Shown here: piece by piece, positions 6,796-14,967 of the stretch | How positions within the stretch are numbered: position 1 is the first letter of the stretch | How the letters are laid out: every line of letters starts with the position of its first letter | Source of the DNA: Ruminococcaceae bacterium UBA7147 | GTDB lineage: Bacteria; Bacillota; Clostridia; Oscillospirales; Acutalibacteraceae | Reading direction: 5' to 3' | Assembly (NCBI GenBank): GCA_002491825.1 | Contig: DKWR01000053.1 | Coordinates: 33,581-50,733, forward strand | Length of the DNA: 17,153 nt | The notes under the pieces: generated by a model | Seen by the model: the letters and a program-made list of their open reading frames with translations, nothing else | What the model was told of the DNA's origin: nothing | Databases searched by the model: none | Program-made: the position numbers and the translations under genes

Positions 6796-8040
6796 ATGAA
6801 AATTTTACTTGTAAATAAATATCACTACGTCAAGGGTGGCAGTGAAACCTACTATTTCGGACTTGCAAAGCTGTTGCAGGCTCACGGTCACGAGGTAATT
6901 TACTTTGCAATGGCTGACGAGAATAACCGCCCTTGCGAGCAGGAAAAGTATTTCGTCAGCAACGTTGATTTCAACGGCGATATTTCAAAAATGCAGAAGG
7001 TTAAGGCTGGCTTTCGTGTGCTGTACTCCTTTGAGGCTAAAAAGAGCATATCTGCACTGATTGAGCAGGAGCACCCCGACGTTGTGCACATCAACCTTGT
7101 GCACCGCCACATAACGCTTTCAATTGTTCGTGCAATCAGGAAATACAACATACCGATTGTGTTTACGATTCACGACCTTAACTGCGTCTGCCCGAATCAC
7201 GAAATGCTTTCAAACGGCAAGGTGTGCGAGCTTTGCCTGCACGGAAAATACTCAAGCTGCATTAAGAACAAGTGCGTAAAAGGCTCAACGGCAAAAAGTG
7301 CGCTTGCCGCAATCGAGGCAATTAACTACAAGCGAATGAAGATTTACGACGACATTGATTTGTTCATTACTCCGTCTGCTTTTTACAAGAAAAAGCTGGA
7401 GGAGTCGGGAATTATTCATTCCGAAATAATACATATGAAAAACTTTCTGCCTGTTGACACTGTTTACTCGTCGGATAATCCCGACAATGGTTATCTTCTC
7501 TACTTCGGCAGAATTTCAGAGGAAAAGGGTGTGCTTACGCTTGTAAAGGCGGTTGAAAAGCTTAACAGTAACATTCCTCTTTACATACTCGGCACAGGTC
7601 CCGTAGAGGACGAGGTAAAGTCATATATTGACGAAAAAAATCTCGGAAACAAAATAAAAATGCTCGGTTTCAAGTCGGGCGGCGAGCTGAAAAAATACGT
7701 TGCCGAGGCAAAGTGCATTATCCTGCCGAGCGAATGGTACGAAAACGGTCCTTATGCGATTATGGAGGCTATGTCGCAGGGCAAGCCTGTAATCGTCAGC
7801 AATTACGGCGGACTTCCCGAAATCGTTGAGGACGGTAAAACAGGCTTTATCTGCAAGCCGTTTGACAGCGACGACCTTAAAAACTGCATAGAAAAGGTTT
7901 GCGCACTTTCAGATGACGAATACCGACAGATGGGTGAAAATGCCGTTAACTCGGCTAAATCCGACTTCAATCCCGATAAATATATTGAAAGACTGCTTGA
8001 TATATACGAAAAACTCATTATAAAACACAAGGGAGAATGA
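6796..8040 (+). CDS. Glycosyltransferase family 4 (GT-B fold) with a cysteine-rich insert
   Basis: This 414-residue retaining glycosyltransferase has two Rossmann halves. The N-terminal acceptor half has KGGSETY (13-19). The C-terminal donor half begins near LLYFGRISEEKG (234-245) and carries the E-x7-E motif at E316 and E324, followed by the usual GKPVIVSNYGGLPE block. Between the halves, right after HDLN at 126-129, is a segment with six cysteines (130, 132, 144, 147, 155, 160). This suggests a bound zinc or other metal; a related cysteine loop occurs in some GT4 members. AAAGG (6785-6789) precedes the ATG. Its stop nearly abuts the following pyruvyl transferase gene. Donor sugar unknown. 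Confidence 0.9.
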   Translation: MKILLVNKYHYVKGGSETYYFGLAKLLQAHGHEVIYFAMADENNRPCEQEKYFVSNVDFNGDISKMQKVKAGFRVLYSFEAKKSISALIEQEHPDVVHINLVHRHITLSIVRAIRKYNIPIVFTIHDLNCVCPNHEMLSNGKVCELCLHGKYSSCIKNKCVKGSTAKSALAAIEAINYKRMKIYDDIDLFITPSAFYKKKLEESGIIHSEIIHMKNFLPVDTVYSSDNPDNGYLLYFGRISEEKGVLTLVKAVEKLNSNIPLYILGTGPVEDEVKSYIDEKNLGNKIKMLGFKSGGELKKYVAEAKCIILPSEWYENGPYAIMEAMSQGKPVIVSNYGGLPEIVEDGKTGFICKPFDSDDLKNCIEKVCALSDDEYRQMGENAVNSAKSDFNPDKYIERLLDIYEKLIIKHKGE

Positions 8041-8042
8041 CT

Positions 8043-9173
8043 ATGAGCCGTACAAATAAAGACAAAACTGTTGCATATCTTACACGTCATACGGTTTCTA
8101 ACTACGGCTCTGTGCTTCAGGCGTATGCAACGCAGACTGCAATTGAAAAGCTCGGTTATAATCCCGTCTGCATAAATTACTACAGAAGTGATGAAAAGCC
8201 AAAGGAGCTTGTTCATACGCTTTTGCAATGCTCAAAGTGGAATAAAAATGCACTTACACGCCTTGTATATATGCTCACGCAAAAGCCTGTTTACAGCTAC
8301 GCCGGCAAGCGTTTTGAGCAGTACAGAAAAATTGTAAAGGTGACGGACAAGGAATACAATTGCGAGCAGGATTTGACTGACGACTGTCCGAAGGCTGACG
8401 TTTATATGACGGGCAGTGACCAAGTGTGGAACACAATTACCTGCGACAAAATTGACCCTGTTTACTTTATGTCTTTTTTAAAGAACGGACAAAAGCGTAT
8501 TTCATACGCCGCAAGCTTTGGCGGAAGTGAAGTGAAGGACGAGGACAAGCCTGTTATTTCAAATCTGCTCAAAAAATACGACAGTGTTTCGGTAAGAGAA
8601 AACAGCGGCGTTAAAATTGCCGAGGAGCTGGGAGTAAACGCAAGTCAGGTGCTTGACCCCACCTTTTTGTTGACAAAGGACGAGTGGGAGAAAATCATAC
8701 CCAAGCGTGAGTGCAGCGAAAAATACGTCCTCGTTTACCAGCTCCACCCCAACAAAAGCTTTGACAAATACGCAAAGGCTTTTGCAAAGAGCAAGGGTCT
8801 AAAGCTCTACAGAATAAGCCACTGCTTTCACCATATGGTACGAAGCGGAAAATTCATCTGCTGTCCTCCTGTTGAAGAATTTTTGTGGTACATAAAGAAT
8901 GCCGAGTACTTTTTGACGGATTCTTTCCACGGAACAGCCTTTGCTATCGGACTAAACACGCAGTTTGTTGACGTTCTGCCAAAAAGCTACAGCGAGAGAA
9001 TTTCGAGTATTCTTGAGCTTATCGGCTATGAAAACAGAATTTTAAAAAGATATGACGATTTTTCAATTGCCGACAACACAATTGATTTTGATGAAGTAAA
9101 TCGGAAAATTGAAGTTGAACGGCAGAAGTCATACAATACTCTTGAAAATATGATAGGTGGGTGCCTTGAATAA
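8043..9173 (+). CDS. Polysaccharide pyruvyl transferase family protein (copy 1)
   Basis: Members of this family (CsaB, WcfO, Pvg1, AmsJ) move pyruvate from phosphoenolpyruvate onto a sugar as a 4,6- or 3,4-ketal, adding negative charge. Family blocks here are NYGSVLQAYA (20-29), GSDQVW (124-129), SYAASFG (154-160), VSVRENS (182-188; Arg185), LDPTFLL (204-210) and TDSFHGTAF (292-300; His296). The Arg and His match residues that hold PEP in Pvg1-type structures. I start at the ATG at 8043, which has GGGAG (8031-8035) 7 nt upstream; an ATG at 8037 overlaps the previous stop but would leave 1 nt of spacing. The 3' end overlaps the redox gene that follows, suggesting coupled function. Acceptor unknown. 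Confidence 0.88.
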   Translation: MSRTNKDKTVAYLTRHTVSNYGSVLQAYATQTAIEKLGYNPVCINYYRSDEKPKELVHTLLQCSKWNKNALTRLVYMLTQKPVYSYAGKRFEQYRKIVKVTDKEYNCEQDLTDDCPKADVYMTGSDQVWNTITCDKIDPVYFMSFLKNGQKRISYAASFGGSEVKDEDKPVISNLLKKYDSVSVRENSGVKIAEELGVNASQVLDPTFLLTKDEWEKIIPKRECSEKYVLVYQLHPNKSFDKYAKAFAKSKGLKLYRISHCFHHMVRSGKFICCPPVEEFLWYIKNAEYFLTDSFHGTAFAIGLNTQFVDVLPKSYSERISSILELIGYENRILKRYDDFSIADNTIDFDEVNRKIEVERQKSYNTLENMIGGCLE

Positions 9174-9174
9174 T
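9155..9174 (+). promoter_or_regulatory. Translation start region with a TTG start, shared in form with 11514-11533
   Basis: AGGTGG (9155-9160) is followed by a TTG start at 9166 and AATAAT. The same layout recurs at 11514-11533 (17 of 20 bases identical), where AGGTG precedes a TTG start followed by AATAAT. This decides the start of the FrhB-like gene over a GTG at 9157, which lies inside the ribosome binding site, and an ATG at 9178, which is 17 nt beyond it. Confidence 0.55.
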
Positions 9175-10332
9175 ATAATGAAGGTCGGCAAGGACTGCTG
9201 CGGCTGTAACGCATGCGTTCAGCTTTGCCCGAAAAAATGCATTACATTTGAATATGACAAAGAGGGATTTTTATATCCTGTTGTCAACGCTGACCTCTGC
9301 GTTGACTGCGGACTTTGCGCTAAACGCTGTCCGATTGCTACTGACGTTAAACGTGGGAAAAATCCCGAGGTTTACGCCGCAAAATACATTGACCGAAATG
9401 CAGTTTTCAACAGCACCTCGGGCGGAATTTTTGTTCCGCTTGCGCTTAACGTGCTTGACAAGGGTGGCGTTGTGTTCGGCTGTGCCTATGACGAAAACCT
9501 TGTTGCAAGGCACGTCGCCGTCGAGAGCAAAGACGAACTTTACAGACTGCAAAGCTCAAAGTATGTTCAGAGCGACACAAGCGGAATTTACACTCGTGTG
9601 AAAAAGGAACTTGAAAGCGGCAGAGAGGTGCTTTTCAGCGGAACAGGCTGTCAGGCGGCAGGGCTTAAGGCATTTTTGAATAAGGATTACCCGAATTTGC
9701 TTATTACCGACATCGTGTGTCACGGTGTACCGAGTCCTAAGCTATTTGCAAAATACGTTGACTTTATGGGTAAAAAACTCGGCGGCAAGCTCACTGAATA
9801 CAACTTCAGGAGCAAGGAAAAACAGGGCTGGGACTTATTCTACAAAGCCTCAAGCGGCAAAAAAAGCAAGTCAGACTACGGCTTTTTTGATGCGTATTAC
9901 AATGCCTTTTTAAACTGCAAAACCTACCGTGAAAGCTGTTACAACTGCAAATTCGCAAACTCCGAGCGTGCAGGTGACATAACGCTTGCCGACTACTGGG
10001 GAATACAGAAAATGCACCCCGAATTTTTCGACAGCAACGGCGTTTCGCTTGTGCTTGTGAACAGTGAGAGGGGCAAAAAAGCGTGGAAGGAAATAAGCGG
10101 CAGTGTAAAATCTATCCCCTCAACGCTTGAAAAAGCCGCTGTTAAAAACAGCAACCTTGTCGCACCGTCAAAGCGTCCTGCCTGCCGTGACAGCATTTAT
10201 GACGGAATTGACGGAGATTTTGACCTCTATGTAAAGACAAAGCTGAAATTTAAAATAAATCCGAAAACAAAAATTAAAAAGATGATACCTGTTTCAATAA
10301 AGCAGAGAATTTTGAAATTAGTCAGAAAATAA
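9166..10332 (+). CDS. FrhB-like (coenzyme F420 hydrogenase/dehydrogenase beta-subunit family) iron-sulfur flavoprotein of polysaccharide loci
   Basis: This 388-residue redox protein begins with a bacterial ferredoxin domain: two Cx2Cx2CxxxCP motifs (Cys 11, 14, 17, 21 and 45, 48, 51, 55) for two [4Fe-4S] clusters. The rest matches the FrhB/FdhB N- and C-terminal families: STSGGIF (83-89), FSGTGCQAAGLK (157-168), VCHGVPSP (184-191) and SCYNCKF then ERAGDITLADYWG (267-279). Cys 162, 185, 258 and 261 are candidate ligands of the third cluster, next to a flavin site. True FrhB moves electrons between flavin and F420; F420 is not expected in this host, so ferredoxin or NAD(P)H is the likelier partner. 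It sits between two pyruvyl transferases and overlaps the first by 8 nt. The sugar reaction is unknown. Confidence 0.85.
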   Translation: MNNIMKVGKDCCGCNACVQLCPKKCITFEYDKEGFLYPVVNADLCVDCGLCAKRCPIATDVKRGKNPEVYAAKYIDRNAVFNSTSGGIFVPLALNVLDKGGVVFGCAYDENLVARHVAVESKDELYRLQSSKYVQSDTSGIYTRVKKELESGREVLFSGTGCQAAGLKAFLNKDYPNLLITDIVCHGVPSPKLFAKYVDFMGKKLGGKLTEYNFRSKEKQGWDLFYKASSGKKSKSDYGFFDAYYNAFLNCKTYRESCYNCKFANSERAGDITLADYWGIQKMHPEFFDSNGVSLVLVNSERGKKAWKEISGSVKSIPSTLEKAAVKNSNLVAPSKRPACRDSIYDGIDGDFDLYVKTKLKFKINPKTKIKKMIPVSIKQRILKLVRK

Positions 10333-10348
10333 AGAAAGATTTGATATT

Positions 10349-11509
10349 ATGAAAAAGCTTGGAATATGCGTTTGCTATCAGCACAGAAACTACGGCAGTC
10401 AGCTCCAAAGCTATGCCACAACAGTTGAATTGAAAAGAAGAGGAATTGACTTTGAAATCATACGCTACAAAAAGAAAATTACACCTGCATTGCTTGCAAA
10501 ATCACTTCCAAGGCTTTTCAATCCTGTTTTTATCAGCGACCGTGTGCTTGTAAGATACCAGAAAAAGCTCAAGCTTTTAATGCATCCGCAGTTAAAACAG
10601 GACAATAACATCAGAAATTCCTGTCTTGCAAAATTTTCAAAGGAGCACTTCACCTCGCTTTCACCGATGTATTACGGCTATGACGAGCTGTGCAAAGCTT
10701 CCGAAAAGTACGATGCCGTTATGGTCGGCAGTGACCAGCTGTGGGCACCCGGCGGAATTACTTCAAATTTCTACAACCTTATGTTTGTGCCCGACGACAA
10801 AACCAAGATTTCCTATGCGGCAAGCTTCGGCGTATCGCAGATTGAGAATAAATATCATAGTCTTTACAATAAATTTCTGTCAAGAATGGACTTTATCAGC
10901 GTCCGTGAAAACAGCGGAAAAAAGCTTGTTGAAAGCCTTAGCAACAAAATGGCAGAGGTTGTTGTTGACCCTGTTCTGTTGCTCGACAGAGACGACTGGG
11001 ACAGAGAAATCCCCGACAAAAAGCTGTATAACGAGCCGTATATTTTCGCTTATTTCCTCGGAAAATCCACCGAATACCGCAACGCCGTAACGGAATTTGC
11101 AAAGAAAAAGGGACTGAAAATCGTTACGTCACATCATATGGACAGCTACAACAAGGCTGACGAAAATTTCGGTGACTATGCACCGTTTGACGTAGGTCCT
11201 GCTGAATTTGTAAATCTTATCAGGAATGCCGAATATATTTTTACCGACTCGTTTCACGGCTCGGTTTTCTCAATGCTTTACAAAAAGCAGTTTCTCGTTT
11301 TTAACCGCTATTCCGACAAGAGCATTTCTTCAAAGAATTCACGCATTGACAGCTTTTGCAGTAACTACGGTCTTTCCGACCGCCGCTTTGACGGCAACAT
11401 TGACGCTGTTGAAAACAACATCGACTTTGATACAGTGCATAAAAAGGTTGAAAACCACAGGGCAGAATCCCTTGCCTTTCTCGACAGGGCTTTGGCTGAC
11501 TTTAACTGA
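10349..11509 (+). CDS. Polysaccharide pyruvyl transferase family protein (copy 2)
   Basis: This 386-residue homolog of copy 1 has NYGSQLQSYA (14-23), GSDQLW (127-132), SYAASFG (155-161), ISVRENS (183-189; Arg186), VDPVLLL (206-212) and TDSFHGSVF (299-307; His303). The PEP-binding Arg and His are present, so it should be active. It is the most divergent copy: Leu for Val in GSDQVW, Val-Leu for Thr-Phe in DPTFLL, a longer basic stretch at about 40-75, and no GRNNR motif near the end. It lies 16 nt after the FrhB-like gene with only a weak purine-rich site (AAAGAAAG) upstream, so translation may depend on coupling. The divergence suggests a different acceptor from the other copies. Confidence 0.87.
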   Translation: MKKLGICVCYQHRNYGSQLQSYATTVELKRRGIDFEIIRYKKKITPALLAKSLPRLFNPVFISDRVLVRYQKKLKLLMHPQLKQDNNIRNSCLAKFSKEHFTSLSPMYYGYDELCKASEKYDAVMVGSDQLWAPGGITSNFYNLMFVPDDKTKISYAASFGVSQIENKYHSLYNKFLSRMDFISVRENSGKKLVESLSNKMAEVVVDPVLLLDRDDWDREIPDKKLYNEPYIFAYFLGKSTEYRNAVTEFAKKKGLKIVTSHHMDSYNKADENFGDYAPFDVGPAEFVNLIRNAEYIFTDSFHGSVFSMLYKKQFLVFNRYSDKSISSKNSRIDSFCSNYGLSDRRFDGNIDAVENNIDFDTVHKKVENHRAESLAFLDRALADFN

Positions 11510-11524
11510 TGACAGGTGATTGCT

Positions 11525-12496
11525 TTGAATAATCCGCTGATTTCTATAATTGTTCCGATTTACAACGCTGAAAAATATCTTGAAAAAACGCTTGTTGAGC
11601 TTGTAAACCAGACATACGATAATCTGGAAATAATCCTTGTTGATGACGGCTCAACAGACAAAAGCGGCGAAATATGCGACAGATTTGCAAAAGAATATAA
11701 AAATATAAGAGTACTGCACCAGCCAAATTCAGGCGTTTGTGCGGCTCGCAACAACGGAATTGCCGCTGCAAAGGGCAGTCTTATCGGCTTTTGCGACAGT
11801 GACGATTTGCCCGACAGGGACTTGTACGAAACTCTCTGCAATGTTATGCTTGAAAATGACGCAGAGCTTTCGATGGTAGACGTAAAAATAGTTCTGCCAA
11901 ACGGCAGTGAAAAGACGACCTCAAACGGCGAGCTTGAAATATGGAATACACCCGACGAATTTGCATACAAATTTTTCACTCAATATATGAACATCGGGGT
12001 TTATACAAAGCTGTTCAAGAGAGAAATCTGCGACAAAATTCGTTTTGAAGAGGGCAGAAAAATCAACGAGGATATGTTCTACTTTTTTGAGGCAGCCGTA
12101 AACTCGAAAAAAACAGTACACAAAAGCGTTGCTAAATATACCTACTTCAGGAGGGACGGTTCCTCAACCCTCAACGGCTTTTCCGATAAATTTTTTGACT
12201 GCATATATTTTGCCGACAGAATTGTTGACATTACAAAAGAGCGTTTTCCCAAGCTTGAGGACTACGCCGTTGCAAATAAAATTTCTACTTCACTTCGTGT
12301 TCTTAAGAGAATGATTACAATGGGCGGATACAAAAAGTACTCCGATAAGCGTGAGGAAATTATTTCCTACATAAGGGGCTTTGACAGAAAATACTGCAAA
12401 AAGTATCTTAAGCAAAAGGACTACACTCGTTTTTCCGTCCTGAAACTAAATAAAAAGCTTTTCTGTCTTATGACTGAATATTTTGATAAGTATTGA
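11525..12496 (+). CDS. Glycosyltransferase family 2 (copy 1)
   Basis: This inverting GT-A enzyme starts ISIIVPIYNAEKYLEKTL (6-23), has LVDDGSTD (38-45) for nucleotide binding and DSDD (91-94) as the metal site. The C-terminal third (INEDMFYFFEAA, about 176-187) carries the usual E-D catalytic-base region, and the last 60 residues are basic, fitting membrane association. I start at TTG 11525, 6 nt after AGGTG (11514-11518), giving 323 aa and the normal family N-terminus; a GTG at 11516 lies inside that ribosome site. It is preceded by copy 2 of the pyruvyl transferase and followed by wzy. Donor and linkage unknown. Confidence 0.88.
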   Translation: MNNPLISIIVPIYNAEKYLEKTLVELVNQTYDNLEIILVDDGSTDKSGEICDRFAKEYKNIRVLHQPNSGVCAARNNGIAAAKGSLIGFCDSDDLPDRDLYETLCNVMLENDAELSMVDVKIVLPNGSEKTTSNGELEIWNTPDEFAYKFFTQYMNIGVYTKLFKREICDKIRFEEGRKINEDMFYFFEAAVNSKKTVHKSVAKYTYFRRDGSSTLNGFSDKFFDCIYFADRIVDITKERFPKLEDYAVANKISTSLRVLKRMITMGGYKKYSDKREEIISYIRGFDRKYCKKYLKQKDYTRFSVLKLNKKLFCLMTEYFDKY

Positions 12497-12533
12497 TAAT
12501 TAAACTGATTTCCATTAAGGAGCAATTTCTGTA

Positions 12534-13841
12534 ATGAAAAATAAGTTAGAATTAAAATTAAAGGATTTGTGGTACATATTTCTGATTGTTGCTCTTCCTA
12601 TAATCTGCGTAGGCGGTGCCTCTGCCGTACCGCTCAATTTAAGACTTCCGCTGATTTATACAACAGGCATACTGTTTTTATTTATGTTTGTTTTTTCCGA
12701 CATAAAGCTGCGTTTTAATTCAGTCACCTTATCGGCTTTTTTGCTTTTAGCGTTTATTGCAATTTCTTTGTTCTATTCATATAACCAAAAGGAAACGCTG
12801 AATTTGCTGTTGCTGTACGTCTGCGCATTTACTCTGCTGTTTCTGGATTTGCCTGTCAGGACATTCTCAAAAATACTGAGCGTAATGTTCGTAATATGCC
12901 TTGTAATTGCGTTTTCGATAATATTAAGCGCACTCGTTGAAAACTGTATGCTCAGGTATTTTAAGTTCATAGTAAATCCGCTGAACACGCCTTCGGTAAA
13001 CGAAAGCATAACCCGTGAGCTTTCTATGGGCGCTTATTCAGGCTTTGCACGAGAAAAAGCCGAAGCCGCATATATTCTGAATGTCGGCGTTGCTATTTTA
13101 TTTGCAAGGTATTTTTCTTCGGGAAAACTGAAAAAAAATGAAATCCTCTTTCTTATTATATTTTTTATTGCCCTTATGCTTACGGGCAAACGTACTCTTT
13201 TCATAATCTGCATTGTCTGCTTTGCTCTGTTTATGATTGTATCAAAGGTACACAGCAAAGTGTTTACCGCCGCCTGCATTACGCTGATTGCACTCGGCGC
13301 ACTCTTTGTTCTTGTTATGTTCGTGCCAAAGGTTGCAAATATTTTTAACCGCTTTATGGACAGCGAAAATATGGAAACCCTCGGTCGCAGAGATATGCTC
13401 TGGTCTTATCTTTATCTGATGATTTCAAAATGCTGGAAGTTCGGCGCAGGCTTTGGCTCATTTAACAAATACGCCTACGACCACGGTATGACGGTAGGAA
13501 ATCAGGAATGGCTCTACAACGGACACAACAGCTATTTACAGGCTTTCGGCGAGCTTGGTATTATCGGCTCTGCATTTTTGTTATTCTTCGCCGTTTCTGC
13601 TCTTGTTCTGTCCATACGGCTTATAAAAAAGCTTTCGTCCGACACTGACTCGCTTTATCTGCTGTTTTTCTCGCTGTATATTCAGATAATGCTGCTTGTT
13701 TACGCTGTTACGGGCAATCCGCTTTATTCAAGACAGATGGTTTTCTGCTGGTTTTTTGCGATAGGTATAATGCTTTCAATACATAACAGAAATTCTGTTC
13801 CGACGTTAAAATCAAAAAGGAGCTTAATAGATTATGAATAA
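12534..13841 (+). CDS. wzy: O-antigen ligase/polymerase family membrane protein, probable repeat-unit polymerase (Wzy)
   Basis: This 435-residue integral membrane protein has about ten to twelve hydrophobic segments (for example about 12-33, 38-55, 66-81, 89-105, 113-134, 180-193, 203-217, 221-237, 245-264, 342-361, 375-393, 400-416). The large loop between segments (about 266-340) carries the family signature: GRRDMLW (284-290), GAGFGSF (304-310) and GHNSYLQAFGELGIIG (330-345; His331), as in O-antigen ligase/Wzy proteins. In a Wzx/Wzy locus it would join lipid-linked repeat units at the outer face. AAGGAG (12517-12522) lies 11 nt before the ATG, rather long. Its last 8 nt overlap pyruvyl transferase copy 3. 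A ligase role (WaaL) is unlikely in a Gram-positive-type locus. Confidence 0.88.
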   Translation: MKNKLELKLKDLWYIFLIVALPIICVGGASAVPLNLRLPLIYTTGILFLFMFVFSDIKLRFNSVTLSAFLLLAFIAISLFYSYNQKETLNLLLLYVCAFTLLFLDLPVRTFSKILSVMFVICLVIAFSIILSALVENCMLRYFKFIVNPLNTPSVNESITRELSMGAYSGFAREKAEAAYILNVGVAILFARYFSSGKLKKNEILFLIIFFIALMLTGKRTLFIICIVCFALFMIVSKVHSKVFTAACITLIALGALFVLVMFVPKVANIFNRFMDSENMETLGRRDMLWSYLYLMISKCWKFGAGFGSFNKYAYDHGMTVGNQEWLYNGHNSYLQAFGELGIIGSAFLLFFAVSALVLSIRLIKKLSSDTDSLYLLFFSLYIQIMLLVYAVTGNPLYSRQMVFCWFFAIGIMLSIHNRNSVPTLKSKRSLIDYE

Positions 13842-14949
13842 TAAAAAAATAGGTATTCTGACCTTTCATCAGGCTTTAAGCTACGGAGCAAAGCTTCAGG
13901 CTTATGCTCTGCAAACCTTTATGAATAACAACGGTATAGAAAACGAAATCATTGACTACACCTGCCCGTTTATGTATTCACACCTTATCCGTCCTATCCG
14001 ATTCGGAAAAAAGCATAAAACAAAGGCAATTCTGCGTTCCTTTCTGACAATGCGACAGACGGGAATTGACAGGCGCAAGTCGGTTGCTTTCAGGACAGAA
14101 TATATGAAATTAAGCCGTCCCTTTAACGAAAAAAATATCTGTCAGGCAAAGGACGAATATGCCGCCTTTATTGCAGGAAGCGATCAGGTCTGGAGTCCCG
14201 TCTGCGTGGGCGGCGACCCGGTATATTTTCTGAATTTTGCCTTGCCTGAACAAAAATATTCCTACGCCGCAAGTATCGGAGAAAAGGAGCTTGCGCCTGA
14301 CAAGGCTGAAAGTTTCAAAAATCTTCTTTCGGATTTTCAGCGTTTTTCCGTACGTGAGGAAAGTGCGGCTGCTATTATAAATAATCTTCTCGGACGTGAG
14401 TCAACAATAAACGTTGACCCCACTCTGCTTCTTAAGGCGGAGGATTGGGACAAAATTGCCGCTCCCGTAAAGAATATTAATCCCGACGAGCCGTATATTT
14501 TCCTTTTCAATGTAAAAACTCCGAAAAATCTCTTTGCTTACGCAAAACGGCTGGGTAAGAAAACAGGCTGTAAAATTTATTCCATTCAGAAAAATCGCCG
14601 AAACAGAGTCAAGGGCGTAAACTACCTTGACCCCGTAACGGCAAATGAATTTGTATGGCTGATTAAAAATGCACGCTACGTTGTGACAAATTCGTTTCAC
14701 GGCACCGCATTTTCCATTATATACAAGAAGGATTACGCTATTGAGTTCGATTATCTCGGAGGCAGAAATAACCGCTCGGAAGAGCTTATGGCTGACCTCG
14801 GCATAAGCGGCAGAGAGATTACAGAAAGTGCTGACCCAAATCCCGAAGCACCGGTTGACTGGGACAGCGTTGAAAAAAAGCTTGCGCTTCACCGCCGAGC
14901 ATCGCTTGACTATCTTAATACCGTCAAAAAAGACGTTTACGGACTTTAA
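13834..14949 (+). CDS. Polysaccharide pyruvyl transferase family protein (copy 3)
   Basis: This 371-residue copy has SYGAKLQAYALQ (17-28), GSDQVW (115-120), SYAASIG (143-149), FSVREES (171-177; Arg174), VDPTLLL (194-200) and TNSFHGTAF (285-293; His289), so the PEP site looks intact. LGGRNNRSEEL (308-318) near the end is shared with copy 4 only, probably part of the sugar-acceptor side. Copies 3 and 4 resemble each other over their full length more than they do copies 1 and 2, as expected of a tandem duplication. AAGGAG (13817-13822) is inside the end of wzy, 11 nt before this ATG; the 8-nt overlap suggests translational coupling to the polymerase gene. Confidence 0.88.
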   Translation: MNNKKIGILTFHQALSYGAKLQAYALQTFMNNNGIENEIIDYTCPFMYSHLIRPIRFGKKHKTKAILRSFLTMRQTGIDRRKSVAFRTEYMKLSRPFNEKNICQAKDEYAAFIAGSDQVWSPVCVGGDPVYFLNFALPEQKYSYAASIGEKELAPDKAESFKNLLSDFQRFSVREESAAAIINNLLGRESTINVDPTLLLKAEDWDKIAAPVKNINPDEPYIFLFNVKTPKNLFAYAKRLGKKTGCKIYSIQKNRRNRVKGVNYLDPVTANEFVWLIKNARYVVTNSFHGTAFSIIYKKDYAIEFDYLGGRNNRSEELMADLGISGREITESADPNPEAPVDWDSVEKKLALHRRASLDYLNTVKKDVYGL

Positions 14950-14967
14950 GCCAAGGAGCATAACAGT

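Noticed and set aside
8037..8042. ATG at 8037 as start of pyruvyl transferase copy 1
   Set aside because: The GGGAG site would be only 1 nt away; the ATG at 8043 has a 7-nt spacing.
9157..9165. GTG at 9157 as start of the FrhB-like gene, and likewise GTG at 11516 for the first GT2
   Set aside because: Both GTG codons lie within the AGGTG ribosome binding site; the TTG codons at 9166 and 11525 are at the right distance and give normal N-termini.
9166..10332. Literal F420-reducing hydrogenase or formate dehydrogenase subunit
   Set aside because: No hydrogenase or formate dehydrogenase partner genes are present and F420 is not expected in this kind of host; the context is purely polysaccharide assembly.
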